DNA from: Bugula neritina
Taxonomy: Eukaryota > Bryozoa > Gymnolaemata > Cheilostomatida > Bugulidae
Direction of reading: 5' to 3'
Assembly: GCA_964035545.1 (NCBI GenBank)
Contig: OZ037767.1
Coordinates: 22,797,128-22,861,127, forward strand
DNA: 64,000 nucleotides
Below, in pieces: positions 1 to 14,200 of the stretch; the first letter of the stretch is position 1, and each line of letters begins with the position of its first letter. The notes beneath the pieces were generated by a model that had not been told where the DNA came from, ran no database searches, and was given only the letters and a program-made list of their open reading frames with translations. The position numbers and the translations under genes were made by a program.

Positions 1-1004
1 TTACTCAGTGCAACTTCTATGATTGTGACTGAATACACAATGTGTTTGGAGATGACTAACCCCAATACAAGATGTCCTTGTATTAATTCACGAACGAGGT
101 GAAGAGGTGAAAGTTGATGACAATCATTTTGACAAACATTAACTTTATCTGGGTATGCTTGTACCAAAGATAACATGAAATAAATGAAAAGACATGTAAA
201 ATAGATGTGTGTCAAAGGACATGCAAAATGGCCATGTAAAACTGTGTCCTGGGTGTGATGACTAACTAGTCAGCACTTCTTGGAGAGTTAAGTTCTGTCA
301 AGTAACCATCTTTCACTTATATCTGGAGCAGTGCACGTGTTTTATATAAAACTTTAACTCTATGATGGTATATTCATTATAAACCGCTGTGACTGTCGTA
401 TTTGCTGTAGCTATCGTATTTACGCCTACATAGCCCGCATAGTTAATAATGGTTTTGATACACCCTACATACCATTCATTTTTGGATGAAAGTAACTGTT
501 CTACCTCATGTTCTAGTTGTCTTTTCTCTGATTTGTGAGCTTCAGGGTTGTGATATCATCTAAATTCTAAACCAAATACTTCTCACATCTACACTCTCAG
601 TGATGAACTGTGAAATGTATTCAATTCACAGCATCCTTAGGCACAATGCACCATCAGTTCGGAAGTTTCCAGTTTCCCAGTGGTTAATTAGAGTGGAACT
701 TAACACCACTGTGGTTCTACTTTGATTGATAGTCTTAAATTCTGACTCGGTAGGGTCCAGATTGGCTCAATCTCAATCTATCCTTTGACCCTTGTTAAGA
801 AATTCATTCACTCAGTTGATAAATGGAAAGGATTATGAGTAAAGAATGGAATTATGATTAAGCTCTGATATAACTACTACACTCCAACTCAAGGGATTAC
901 CATGATTCTTGTCATCCTAATCTTTGTCTTCACTAGTTTTGTCTGCCTACCAGTCTAATTTTAATGCAAGGAATTCCAGATTAACTTCCTAAGAACTTTT
1001 CTCT

Positions 1005-1276
1005 CCCCCTCCCTCTCTCTCCCTATCCCCCCCTCTCTCCCTCTCCCCCCTCTCTCCCTCTCCTCCTCTCTCTCTCCCCCTCCCTCTCTCTCCCCCTCCC
1101 TCTCTCTCCCCCCTCTCTCTCTCCCCCTCCCTCTCTCCCTCTCTTTCTTTCCCTCTCTCCCCCCTCTCCTCTCTCTCTCTCCCCTCCACCTTTCACCCCT
1201 CTCCCTCTACCTCTTTTCTCCTCTCCCTCTCTCCCCCCCTCTCTCTCTCTCTCTCCCTCTCCCTCCCTCTCCCTGT
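1005..1276. repeat. CT-rich polypyrimidine microsatellite
   Basis: An almost pure C/T strand made of CCCTCTCT-like runs. On the other strand it is polypurine and gives spurious Glu/Arg/Gly open frames that are not genes. Long homopurine/homopyrimidine tracts of this kind can adopt triplex DNA. Confidence 0.9.
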
Positions 1277-1952
1277 TGTCCTCTGTAGAGGGTAGAGACA
1301 GGCCCTGACTGACTGCATGTGATGAGTGGCCCAAGAGAACCCCATAGATTCTCTTGCACACTGTTACCAAGATTTCAGTGTTCAAGAGGCACTAACCTTC
1401 CATAATACACTATAATTATAGTCTGTGTCAGTTTGAATAAGTCATTCCAGGCTGATTGACATGTTTTCACAATCATAATATTGATGAAGCAATGCATCGA
1501 GTCAGATTGATTTATTTAAATAAAAGTTAAACGATTTTAAAGAGATTTGGTCAGGCTGTTTTTAGAAATGCTCTCACTATAATAGGCTACTTCCCTTTCC
1601 TCATTGTGCAGTACTTCATAGCAGTAATTGCTCGCCAACCACTACCCTGCAGTTGTCTAATGTGTACAAGGGGCACACACCAGTGTACAAGGTAGCCACT
1701 GCTGCCCTCACTCCCTTCAAGCTAGTATTATAGGGGGTATAGTGTGTCTATCAATTAAAGCCTCCTCATTCTACTCGCATTCCAATCTACTGCCATCACA
1801 ACTATACATGTCAACGCTAGTAGAATACCTCCAGTGTTGGTAATAAATCACCCACTGCAAGTATTTGTGTCACAATGTTGTTTTAGTAAAGCCAGTTGGT
1901 TTCCTTTCACCTACAACCTGGTCAGCTTAGCCATCACACCTGTTTCGGGGTG

Positions 1953-2062
1953 GTAGTAGTAGTAGTTGTGATAGTTGTAGGTCTAATAGTAGTAGAAGTA
2001 GTAATAATACTAATAATAGTAGTAGTTATAATAGTAGCAGTTGTAATAGTAGTAAAGCTGCT
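1953..2062. repeat. degenerate TAG/TAA trinucleotide repeat
   Basis: About 110 bp dominated by TAG, TAA and TTG triplets with interruptions, so it is an old, decayed microsatellite. Confidence 0.75.
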
Positions 2063-4303
2063 GTGATAGTCCTACACTAGTAATACTTGAGCGCTGAACA
2101 TAAGTTTGTGTGTCACTTGAACACTAAATAGCTATATTAGTATTCCTAACTTAGGCATGTTTAACCTGCATGTAAATTAATCTACTTCAATTGAGCCTTT
2201 GTCCCACCAGACAAGACTGTGTCCCATATTTGTTGCTATCTTTAGAGTTGCAGGCTACATGCAGCAAGATCAGCTGTTCATTTCTTCCATAATGGGTGAA
2301 ACAAAAAATGTATAATATAATTAGTTCAACTGATTTATTAATTACCATTCTTACCCAACACTCTAAATATAAACCGGGATACTGTTTTCATTCCATGTTG
2401 TGGTTTTTGAAAATAAAAAACCAAAAGAATTTGGAGACAGAGATGTTCTTAGCAATACATGTAACAGGCTAGTTATGAACAACGTTGCTTTAATTTTTAT
2501 TGCTGTCTCTGTGGCTGACTTATAAGGAATGTTGCTACCTCTCTCAGCATCAAAATCTTGTCTTGTGACCATTTTCTCTCAATTTATTCAGAACTTGCAT
2601 TATCAGTGCGCAACTCAAACTAATATGCATACATGCCTTTCCTTTGGTAGTAAAAATACTTTAAAATTAACATTTCACCGGCGATTGTGACTTGCAACTG
2701 TCTGTAGTGACCCAATTAATTACCTGACATTGCTCTACCTCGTCTGACATTCCATTCAAATAAATTACCCCACCACTACCTATTATGTTGTAGGCTTGTT
2801 CTCGTACCTTTGCCATGTATTTTATCACAATGATATCTCTATTGAAACCACTAATGGGCTATTATGGTTTACTCTAAGAATCCTGTAGACCTGGGAATAC
2901 TTGCTTCTTCAGGGTCACTTGCACTTATTGCTATATAAACATCAAACTTTGGGTTGAAAAGAGAAAAGAGATCTGTTCCTAGGAGTTGACTTGCAGTTCC
3001 TTTGATACCTGATTGATGTTTTGATATGGAGTAATGGGTGAATCAGTTTATCAGCTTCGGCTTGTCATATCACTAATGGTTAGATGTCGAGCATGTTGAA
3101 ATTTTTGAACAAGTGCCAGTAAAGTGGCATCATTTGATCTGGTGGGTTGGACAGATTGAGTAGCAGAGAGTTATAGTGGAAGCATAAGCTTACTAGCTCC
3201 AGTATAGCCTTCTCACTTACTTTTCTCATCTTGGAGTGGACACAGCATGTCCCACAAATCCCCCTTCCTTCCTGTGCTCTAGCTCAAAATTCTAACTGAA
3301 ATGGCTTGTTGGGGGAAATAAAGAAATTGCTCCTTATTACACCAGTGGTTGGTTTTCTTGCTGTGTGGTCCATGTTGTGTAGCTGTAGTTACACAACCTG
3401 TGAATAATGCTGGTACTAGTCATTAAACCATCATCTTAGGTGACTTACACCATGAGTCATACCTGTATGCTGACTAATAGATGAGTAAGCTGATGGTGGA
3501 AGACATCATGGTGCAGTATTGAACTCATAGCTAATCTAGCTTTCTCCTATATCCTAACACCTACTCACAAAAAGTGAAAAAGTTAATGAGAACTAGTTGA
3601 GGTGCAGGTGATGTTAGGAGCACATGTAGGTGTAGTAATAGAAAAATTGATAAAAACCTGTATTCTAGATTATAAATATAGCAAAAGGAATGATCTTATC
3701 GATAGAGTATTTCAACCCACTTCCCAAACCAAAATTTATTAAAAAAATTAAAGAGTTTAAGCTATTCTTCTTTTGTTCACCTAAATGAAATACCATTATT
3801 TGCTGCTCGTAAAGCCTTAATTTCAAAACTGCCCAGCCAGCCAGATAACCCAGGTTTCAAAACACTGTACAGTACTGTAGAGTCTACACTGTGCTATGTC
3901 ACGTGGCTGTTGAGTATGCTGTACAGTCACCCCATAGGATTAGCTAACTATGATTCACTCTGCATGATTGTTTTATATGATCTCATCATATTTTAATCTC
4001 TTTATTTGCTTAAATGTTTGTACAGGTCTGTTAATGCATTGATTTATTAACCTGCACACAGTCTGTTGCAGTTTCTTACGGCACTAACACAGCTGAAAGT
4101 TCAGATTCACATGTGGTTAATCGTAGCACCTAATAATACAGTTAGTGTGTAGTTGCAACTCACTGGTGTTTGTAGTTATAGAAATTAGTCTAATGAGAAG
4201 CAAATGTGTAGCGCATTGGCCAATTACTACTGAATTCTTTCCCAGCCCTTGACTTAAAGTGCCTGCCTTTGGACTAAGTGTGTCACTCTTACCTGCTGTA
4301 CAC

Positions 4304-4440
4304 CCTCCCTACCTGCAGCACACTTCTACCTGCAGTACACTTCTACCTGCAGTACACTCCTACCTGCAGTACACTCCTACCTGCAGTACACTCCTACCTG
4401 CAGTACACTTCTACCTGCAGCACACTTCTACCTGCAGCCC
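4304..4440. repeat. 17-bp minisatellite
   Basis: About eight copies of a unit close to CTACCTGCAGTACACTC, each with a PstI site. It is open in several frames and produces Thr/Cys/Ser-rich translations that are artefacts. Confidence 0.9.
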
Positions 4441-5035
4441 TATCACCACCTGCAGTAACTGCTGCAACTGTTACAAGCTGATCAAACACAGCATGTATAT
4501 ACAGACTACTTGACTGAATAGTTCACATACTTCAAGTGCATCCTTCATGTGTTGCTTAGCATTCCTCCATCTTTTCTTCTATATTACCAGCTTTCCTGTT
4601 ACTGTAATATATAACTTACTATACCAGTAGTACTATAACCTGCTATACTAGTAGTACTTTAACCTACTTACTATATCAGTAGTACTATAACTTATTATAT
4701 CAGTAGTCCTATAACCTTCTGTGTGAGTAAAAAGTTACAAGAAAACAGAGTCAACCCCTAGCTGGGAGTCACCAAGACTTATACTAAAGTTTAGGCAAAG
4801 TTTTTTCAAGAAGCAAATTTTTGGCTCAAGCTTTTTGCAATAAATTCCTTTGCATAATAAAAGTTATATAAACCTATTATTATATGCTACAAAAAGGAGT
4901 TTTTATGGTTTACAAACACAAAAGACAAGATAAAACATTTTTAGTTAGATGAGTGATGCTATTCAAGTTGAAGGTTGGAATTGTTTCAAAGGGTATCATA
5001 TAGCTTTCTATATAAACTGTTGACATTCTCTACCC

Positions 5036-5190
5036 ACTTATGTACCTACATATCTATCTACCTACCTGCCTACGTACCTACATATATACCTACGTACCTA
5101 CCTATGTACCTACCTACCTACATACCTACATATATACCTATGTACCTTCATATCTATCTACCTACGTATCTACCTATGTACCTACATATT
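5036..5190. repeat. TACC/TACA/TATG tetranucleotide repeat just before an afadin exon
   Basis: Imperfect four-base repeats on the CTAC/CATA theme. It ends about 24 bp before the first recognised afadin exon, where it supplies the pyrimidine-rich sequence upstream of the splice acceptor. Confidence 0.85.
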
Positions 5191-5213
5191 CATATCAAAT
5201 CGTCTGATTTCAG

Positions 5214-8200
5214 AACCTGGAGTACCATGGGGTGATGAGGTTTCTGTTCCAAGACGCTGGAGCCAAGCTGGCCACAAAGTGTATCAGAGTGGCCAGTTCA
5301 GCCAACACTCAGAACGTGATTGAGACGCTGGTGGAGAAGTTCCGACCAGACATGAAGATGCTCACAACTCCCATATACCACCTGTATGAGGTCGACTCAA
5401 ATGGAGGTAGGGGTGTTTCTCTTTGCACTTAGCCACATGTCTGTATGCCTTGACCAGTGTATTTATTTGCCACTGGATCACATAGCAGTTGTGTAAGGAT
5501 TCACTTCACACCACGTTTACTTTTATTCACTGCCTGCTGCTAGAACTTGTTTGGTTTATTTTAGCTGAACGTCGACTTGATCTAAGCGAGTACCCATTGG
5601 AGGTCCAACTCAACTGGACTCGTGACGAAAAGGAAGGAAAGTTTGTACTCAGGAATGCAGCTCACAAGCCAATCAATGTACAGAAGGTAGGCCACGCCCT
5701 CTCCCGTGTTTATATACATGTGTGTAGTGTTGATAATATTTCAATTGTTTGTGATTTCGCCGGCTGCTTTGACGAAGTAAATTGTGCCAAATGGGATACT
5801 TTGACCACCCAGTTTTTCTTATGCAAGCAATTCTTGATTTTACTGTTGGGATACTGAAAATATTTTAATCTCATGAAATGCTTGTCATTCTGCTTTTAAT
5901 AACCAGAGTTTAGTCTCTGATAAGAGAAATAGTTTCCCACCTGCAATATAATGTTAAGGTTTATAATATAATGAAATAACCTGCACGGCATGACATTCCG
6001 TGAGGATTTAAGTACAAAAGTCTACCCACTTCAGCTAAGATGTCTAATAACCAGCTATTTACTTTCTACTGTATTTTATTTACGCTTCGAGTAGAAATCA
6101 ATGGGAGGTCTGTGCTGAATAGCAAACTAGTAACACATAAGGTAACTTTTTGCAGGCGGATAAAAATGAAAGCAGCTTTAAAAGAAAACTGAGCAAACGT
6201 GAGAAGAAAGAGCAAAAGAAGAGACAGGAGAAAGGGGGAGACGAAGACAAAGAAAATGATGTGAGTTTATAACCTTTTACTAACAGTATATACTCTTCAC
6301 TAACAGTGCATATGTGTACTGTATAGTATATACTCATCACTAACAGTGTATGTGTGTACTGTATAGTATATACTCATCACTAACAGTGTATGTGTGTACT
6401 GTATAGTATATACTCTTCACTAACAGTGTCTGTGTGTACTGTATAGTATATACTCTTCACTAACAGTGTCTGTGTGTACTGTATAGTATATACTCTTCAC
6501 TAACAGTGTATGTGTGTGCTGTACAGTATATACTCTTCACTAACAGTCTCTGTGTGTACTGTATAGTATATACTCTTCACTAACAGTGTATGTTTGTACT
6601 GTATAGTATATACTCTTCACTAATCATACTATTATGAGGTCAACTTAGTGTCAAATTTACTTCCTTTATGTGCTTCAAGAGCACACAACTCCTTACATCC
6701 TGCTTATTGCTGTTTTCCAGGAAGAACCTTCCGGAGTTTTTGTGAGAACCAAGTCCAACTCTGAGGCAGTTATGAAGCGGAGAAGAGAGCTGAAGGTGCA
6801 GAAGAAACTGGACGAGATCCAGAAGGAGGGGGACCACGGTGGTCTGCTCAAGATCCATGGTGACAGCTTGAACCCCGGTGTGCCGTACAAATCGCTGCTG
6901 CTCAGTGCCACAGACAGTGCTGCCTACGTTGTCAAGGAGATGCTGGATAAATATGGACTCAACAAGGCAGCCTCTGCAGATTACTGTCTAGTTCAGGTGT
7001 TCAACGCGAACGCTGGTGAAATTGGGGGTGGGCTCCGGCCCCAGGAGCACATCCTTCAGGACGATGAGTGCCCCCTGGCTATTCTTCAGCATCAAGTGAA
7101 TAGAGGTGACTGCTTGTTCCCATTTACTACTCTGCAACTTTCAGACAGCGTTTGTTTTATTCTAAGTTTGCTGTGGTTTAGGAGCATTCTATGTAAGTTT
7201 GCCATAGATTAGGCTTTCACAGTTAAATTTGGCCCATTTTGATATTCATATGTGACGGAAACCTGTTTTGATATTTATTTGTGAGGAAACTCACAAGGAA
7301 AAACAGTATCTTATTATTATATAAACTTTTCATCTTATTATAATATATAATTATCCACACACTTCCCATCTAGTTCCTTCTAAACTGTGTTGCTATGTGT
7401 TAAATGTATGTATTCAAGAAACTAGGTTCCAATACTGATGTAGTGATTATACCAAGACTCAGTGAATGCTGTATCCCTTCTCTCACCACTCCTCTCACTA
7501 CATCCCTTTTCCCAACACCCCTCTCACTACACCCCTTCTCCCAACACCCCTCTCCTAACACCCCTTCTCCCACTACCTCTCTCACTACTCCCCTTCTCCC
7601 ACCACCCCTCTCACTACACTCCTTCTCTCACTGCACCACTTCTCTCAAGACCTATTTTCACAAGGCCATGTTTAACCATTAGTCTTACTCTATCTGTTTA
7701 GGCAACGTGACGTTTGATGTGAGAAGAAGAGATGGAAAGAGGACAACTTCTGAAGACAAAGGAATTCCTTTTCTCTTGGAGCTTAATTTAGATGGCAGTG
7801 ATATCATGAAGCCTATGAAACATTTATTACACACAAACCTTACAGAAGTCGGCAGCATTGCCCAGCCTAGCAGCGGTCAACATCTAAGGGTAAGACTCCC
7901 CCCTTGCTAGTCAGAAAGATAAACTTATCTGTTTCAACTTGTCAGGGTTTGTCACTGACTGATATAGCAGGTCATATTCATGCCTCGCTGACTTTGCTCT
8001 GAGTTAAAAGGGTTGTGTAAACTTTGCAGTTGTTAATACAAAGAAGTTTAAGTGGAACCGTTAGCAGTCGGCTGCATCGTGAGAAGACCTCAAACCGCCA
8101 TCTAGTGGTATATTTGGAATGCAGTGAATTTGGCTTGCCTCAGAGATGCAAATTGATCTCTTACAGTTCTAGGTGTTGTAGACGTTGTTTTTCTATATTG

Positions 8201-11200
8201 CCTGCATGGAGTTTTCCTTGTTCTCAATGTTAAAGTATTGTAATATGCAAGTGCTGTTGAGGCGATTTGGAGTTGTTATCTCTGTATACATTAGTTGTAA
8301 TGAGGTGTGCTACCTGGTACGGTGCAGTGTGTAACTATAACGTGGCATGAGTTTGTAAAAAGCCTTTTACCTTTTTATATAGAAGACTGTATCCCATGTC
8401 ATTACTGGGCCACTTGCAGTATCCGGAGTTGTCTGCTATACCTTGAAATCTCTCTCTTGAAATAGTTTGCTATAATTTACAATTTTAGCTTCCAATCAGT
8501 AAAAAGCGTAGCTTTATATATAAAAGAGTTTTATGAGCTTCCGTGTCTTGTCAACTTGTAGCACCTTGTGTAGGTTGTCAAGATAGCAGCTGTATCTCAA
8601 AACAGTTGGATAGCGCAGAGGTTGATTATTAAGAGCATTGCAAGTGTTTATGTTGATTAGTAGTATTGTACTGATTTTTGGGTTGAATGATCATTAAATG
8701 TCGCGTATTTCCAGAATGGCTTGTATGAGGTGAATAGTTTGTTATAAGACCTTTAGTGAACTTTTGGAATGTGTTGAAATTGTATGATTCTACCAGATGG
8801 AAGGCTATAATGTTATTAGCAATATTCTAATACACACCAAGTATACAGCATGCATATATATATATATATATAGGCTTGCTGTGTGTTACAGTTATAGTTT
8901 GTTCTGACTTTTAAACTGTTGATTGTTAAAATGTAGATGATTGGCCCCACCATTGAGCCCCACCACGCAGTTATAGCCAACATTGAGGGCGTGGTCACAG
9001 TGACACCAATTGCACCCGAAGCCGAATGCTACGTAGAAGGGAAGCGTATCTTTGAGACTACGGTACTCAAACATGGCAAGGTTGTTAGGTTCGGCCACCA
9101 CCATGCATTCAGGTTCTTTGATCCATCGGAAGATGAGGTAAGAGCTTATGGTGAAGGAGATTAAAATAAATTGTGTGCGAAAGGTTCGGGCAGAACTCTT
9201 GGGCTAAGTCGTATTGTTGTTACTTGCAGGTGAGAAAGAGGAATATGCCTGAAGGTGTTGATGGCGTAGAGAATGGTCCCTTAGGCTACAGTCCTCGTAT
9301 GGATGACGTCCTGCCAGCTGGTTTAGAGTTCAGAGATGAAGGTGAGCTACACATCTTACTAGTAGATGCTGCAAAACTGTGTTAACTTTGCTACAATCAA
9401 CATACATTGCCAACATTACTACTTGCTATATGTGTAAATTCCCACTAAAATGACAAAACACTTTGAACACATAGGCCCGTTCATTCCCTATGCTTTCCAT
9501 GTACTAACTTGTTGTAATGTGTGACAGGGGAAGACGGCTTTCTATTCTCTGTCATAACTGAAGTAACGGAAGGGATCTGCCAGTTCAAGTTGGCCCCGTG
9601 CTACACGGTGTATTTAGCCTGCAGGTACAGAGTAGATAGACTACAACAGGGCATGTCTCTTGACGAACACCTACATAAACTGCTCATGTTCTGTAACAAG
9701 GTACGTCAGTTTACATCCTCTTGCAGTACATTCTATATTGTGCTACAGCATATTCGGTAAAAACCTTCTTATATATCGTGATACACCATTATATATGATA
9801 ATACACTTTCTTATATGATAATGCACCAACATATATTGTATATCATGATACATCATTATATATCGTAATACACCATCATATATTGTGATAGGTGAGTTAT
9901 TTGATCAGAGACTGCGTGAACCGATATAAAGGCTCACCGCAAGAGCTTGCCTTCTGGATGGCAAACATGTCTGAACTTCTGCACTTCTTCAAGATGGACA
10001 AAGATCTCCAAAAACAGTCTCAGCAAGCTCAAGTTAGTTTCTCTTCTACACTAAGTTATACTTTCTTATCTGTAAAGTTGGTCTAGAATCATATTCACTA
10101 TTATATTCCCCTACAATAAGTACCCTGGTAATGCTAATCTTACTCTAGTATTGGTCAACGTAGTAAGGTCATGTTGATTGAAAAATATTGTGTGGACACA
10201 ACTCCTTTGAAAGGAAATATGATCATGCAATAAAATATTCTGGAATTATGGATACAATCAGAAGTTGTTTAAATCTTTTCTCAAATGCTTTTCAACCTTT
10301 TCAACTCGTTTAACTTACATCTATTGATTGATTATTGGATTGGCTGAAGAATTTTGGTCAGAAAATTGAAATAACGTGGCTTTTTATATTGCTGTGTTTT
10401 GAAGCCAACACCAGAAGCAATGATTTGAAGCATGTTGTGTGTTTTGTAGAATGTGTTAGCTAGCACAGTGCAAGATGCGTTCAAAGAGCTGGTGTATATT
10501 ATGCAAGGTGATCTCTACTCCAGTATGCCAGCCTTCCTTGCAGAAGGCGACAGTGACGTTGAAGCAGGTGTGTATATGTCGTAGTAACTTGAGGTATAGT
10601 GTATGGTGACAAGTGGTGATGTTATCTCTTGTCCTTTCTGTGTTCTCTTAATTTTTCAGATTCTACAAGTTTATATCACAAACATATTTTAGTATAATAT
10701 GATTATATACAGTATATACTATACATACACTATCTGCTGTACATAATGTACATGTACATAAAGTATGTATATTAGAGACAGTATGTACTGTACATAATGA
10801 ACTCACTGTATATACAGTACATCCTGAGTGGTCTGTTAATACTCTGTATTATATTTTGTTCAGAGAGACATGGGGTGGAAGCTGGACGTCCTAGTATAGG
10901 TATATCATGGTACTATGTAGTGATACCAACATATCTAGTAGAACGTATCTAGTAGAACGTATCTAGTAGTATGTCTGTAGTATGTAGTATCCTGCTTTAT
11001 TTAGAAGACATTGTCTACTAAACCAGCCATCTTCCTGCAAGTTATTGAAGCCGTTAATGCTGTTGTAGAACCTTATATTGTATTGTACGTTGTACAGTGT
11101 TTCCAGAACATTCTTTCATCCCCTCCTCAATCCTCCCCAGCGTGTCTGCTGCTCTCTCCTTTCCGTACTTTCTTAGTCATCACAACTCTCTGATTCGTCG

Positions 11201-14200
11201 GTACATTCTTGTTAATGTACCTCGTGTGGGTGAAGCTTCCCTCCTCTAACCCATACATGTAGTTGTTCAAAGAAGTAAATTTTGTATTCCCAAGAATTGT
11301 CTTGCCTTGATTTCCCTGGAATCCCACCATCCTCAAACATGTGTCCTTAAACTAAGAGTTCAGATAATTTATTGAGTGGTATTATAGCTGAATTGGTTGT
11401 GTGAATAGCATTTCCTGTGATCTTTCTTTAGTGATACGGTAATAATTCAACCCTCGAAATTCTGTACTAGTGTTAGACCAACCATTTCTTTCATTTGGGT
11501 AAATATCATTCTCGCTCATGTCTTGCTATTCTATCTAGCTGTAGAACAGGCCTATTAGGTTGTTGATTTCACGTTTCAGCTAAATTCTATAAATTTCTAC
11601 TTTGTCTTTCTAATAACAAACCATTGCTAGAACTATAATGTACTAATACTCCTGCTATTTTCTTCTCTTCTCAGATGATAATACTAATGATTTAATACTG
11701 TTTCTCCTTCAGGGGAAGTACTTCATGTGCTGTCATCTGCCATGTCGCTTCTCAGACGCTGCCGTGTCAATGCTGCCCTCACTATTCAACTCTTCTCACA
11801 GCTGTTCCACTTTATCAACATGTGGCTGTTCAACAAGCTAGTGATGGAGCCCCATCTGGGACTCATCACCAGACAGTGGGGCGTACGGCTCAAAAGGAGG
11901 CTGCACCGAGTGGAGGCTTGGGCCGAGAAACAGGGTCTCGAGCTAGCCGCAGATTGCCATTTGTGTCGTATCAGTCAGGTGCAGTATATAACTGTGTAAT
12001 ATACATATAATATGTTGCTCTAACATATATCATCAGTTGCACACCATGTCTGCACATACTAAGTGTTGATAGGGGAGACTCACACTATAGCCATCTGTGC
12101 AATTATAAGTGGACTGGACACTGTGAATACACCTCCATGTTGATTCTGTTGCAGGCAGCGCACCTGCTCCAGGCACCGAAGCATAGTGCTGACGACATCG
12201 CCTCCATCAGCTCTCTCTGCTTCAAACTCAACTCAGTGCAGCTGAGAGCTTTATTAGAGCAGTATAAGCCAGAGCCTGGGGAGATGCCACAAGTACCTCA
12301 GGTATAGCATGTTGTCTCACTGTAGTGTATACTGTCACTACTGTAGTGTATACTGTCACTACTGTAGTGTGTACTGTTACTCTGTAGTGTATACTGTTAC
12401 TATGTAGTGTGTACTGTTACTGCTGTAGTGTGTACTGTCACTACTGTAGTGTGTACTGTTACTCTGTAGTGTGTACTGTTACTATGTAGTGTGTACTGTT
12501 ACTGCTGTAGTGTGTACTGTTACTCTGTAGTGTATACTGTTACTGCTGTAGTGTATACTGTTACTGCTGTAGTGTGTACTGTTACTATGTAGTGTATACT
12601 GTTACTGCTGTAGTGTGTACTATTACTGCTGTAGTGTGTACTTTTACTCTGTAGTGTAAGCTGTTACTACTGTAGTGTGTACTGTTACTCTGTAGTGTGT
12701 ACTGTTACTCTGTAGTGTATACTGTTACTCTGTAGAATGTGATAGAGAGTGTAGTCAGCGTAGCACGTAGCACTGCTGATGACCTCACCAGATCTGAAGG
12801 CAGAGAGGTCACTCTCAATGAAGACGCTGACTTACAGCTGCCTTTCCTACTTCCTGAAGACGGATACAGCTCTGACATCATCAAGGGAGTGCCTCAAGGT
12901 GTGTGGAGTTGTCTCTCTCTTGTGTTACACTGTAATATTCTACCTACGCTGTAATACTCTACTTACGCTGTAATACTCTACCTACGCTGTAATATTCTAC
13001 CTACCCTGTAATATTCCACCTATGCTGTAATACTCTACTTACGCTGTAATACTCTACCTACACTGTAATACTCTACCTGCTCTGTAATACTCTACCTACT
13101 CTGTAATACTCTACCTACACTGTAATACTCTACCTACTCTGTAATACTCTATCTACACTGTAATACTCTACCTACACTGTAATACTCTACCTACACTGTA
13201 ATACTCTACCTATCTGTTTATCGGCCATTAGTCATGACTCTGAATTCAATGTAATGTATTTCTTGGTAGTTAAAGTGTCATATTTGGAGGTGAAAGAAGT
13301 TAGTTCAGTTGTATTTGTATATTTATATGTCGTGCATTGCTCGTTCCTGCAGGTCTAGCCGATTTCCTAGAGCCTGCGATGGGAGACGGGCTGTGTAGAC
13401 TAACCCCCCTTCCCACTCCCACTGGTAGTTGGCAAGTCTTCATGAACGAGCTGGACGAAGACAGTCAAGAGGATGACGCAATGTTGCCACCTGGCCAGCC
13501 GGGCGTACCGAATGTTCCCGATAGTCACGGAGATGGAAGACAACCACCGCTGGTGGATGTTGACGGACACATGCATCTGCCTGCTGAGCCCGAGATTATA
13601 CACATACAGTTGCACAAGGTGAAGGGCAGCATGGGACTGAGCATTGTGGCTGCTAAGGTGAGCTTGATTTTTCCAGCGGCATCTGCCATCCCTGCAGACG
13701 CAGTAAACTGACACGTCTGCGTTAATCAGAAATTATTTCGCTTGTCTTTCTTACATGCACTGCAATGCAGGTACTGTTGGGAATATAATAGCACAGCAAG
13801 TATACTTTATATACCTTGTAGGGCGAGTCTCAGGTAGAGAAAGGTATTTACGTGAAATCAGTGGTGACAGGGGGCGCTGCTGATCAGGATGGTAACTTGA
13901 AGGCGGGCGACCAGCTGCTGGAGGTCGACAGCAAGAGTCTAGTGGGGCTGACGCAGGAACGAGCGGCTGACCTCATGAAGGATACTGGCCAAGTGGTGGA
14001 CCTAGTTGTTGTAAAGCAGGGGGCCATCTATCATGGCCTGGCTACACTCCTTAATCAGCCCACCCCGCCTATGTCAAGGCCAGGTGGCCATCCACTCCCT
14101 GCTCAAGATAATCCGTCATACATGGTGCAGAGCAAGTCAACACCAATGCTAAACGGTGAGATTTCCTGTAACTATACTGTAGTAATTGTATATTATATGT

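Larger units (their letters stand above)
1..5213. other. non-coding stretch 5' of the first recognised afadin exon
   Basis: No convincing exon was found here on either strand. The missing N-terminal exon of afadin (about 35 residues in vertebrates, before the first Ras-association domain) should lie in this stretch or beyond the window edge, but I could not locate it. The stretch holds a CT-rich microsatellite, a TAG-rich patch, a 17-bp minisatellite and a TACC/TACA tetranucleotide run, each listed separately. The rest is unremarkable AT-rich sequence. It may be afadin intron 1 or intergenic sequence; the window cannot tell. Confidence 0.6.

Noticed and set aside
989-1385. Two overlapping open frames rich in Glu, Arg and Gly on the reverse strand
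   Set aside because: They are the translation of a CT/GA microsatellite; no splice context, no family resemblance.
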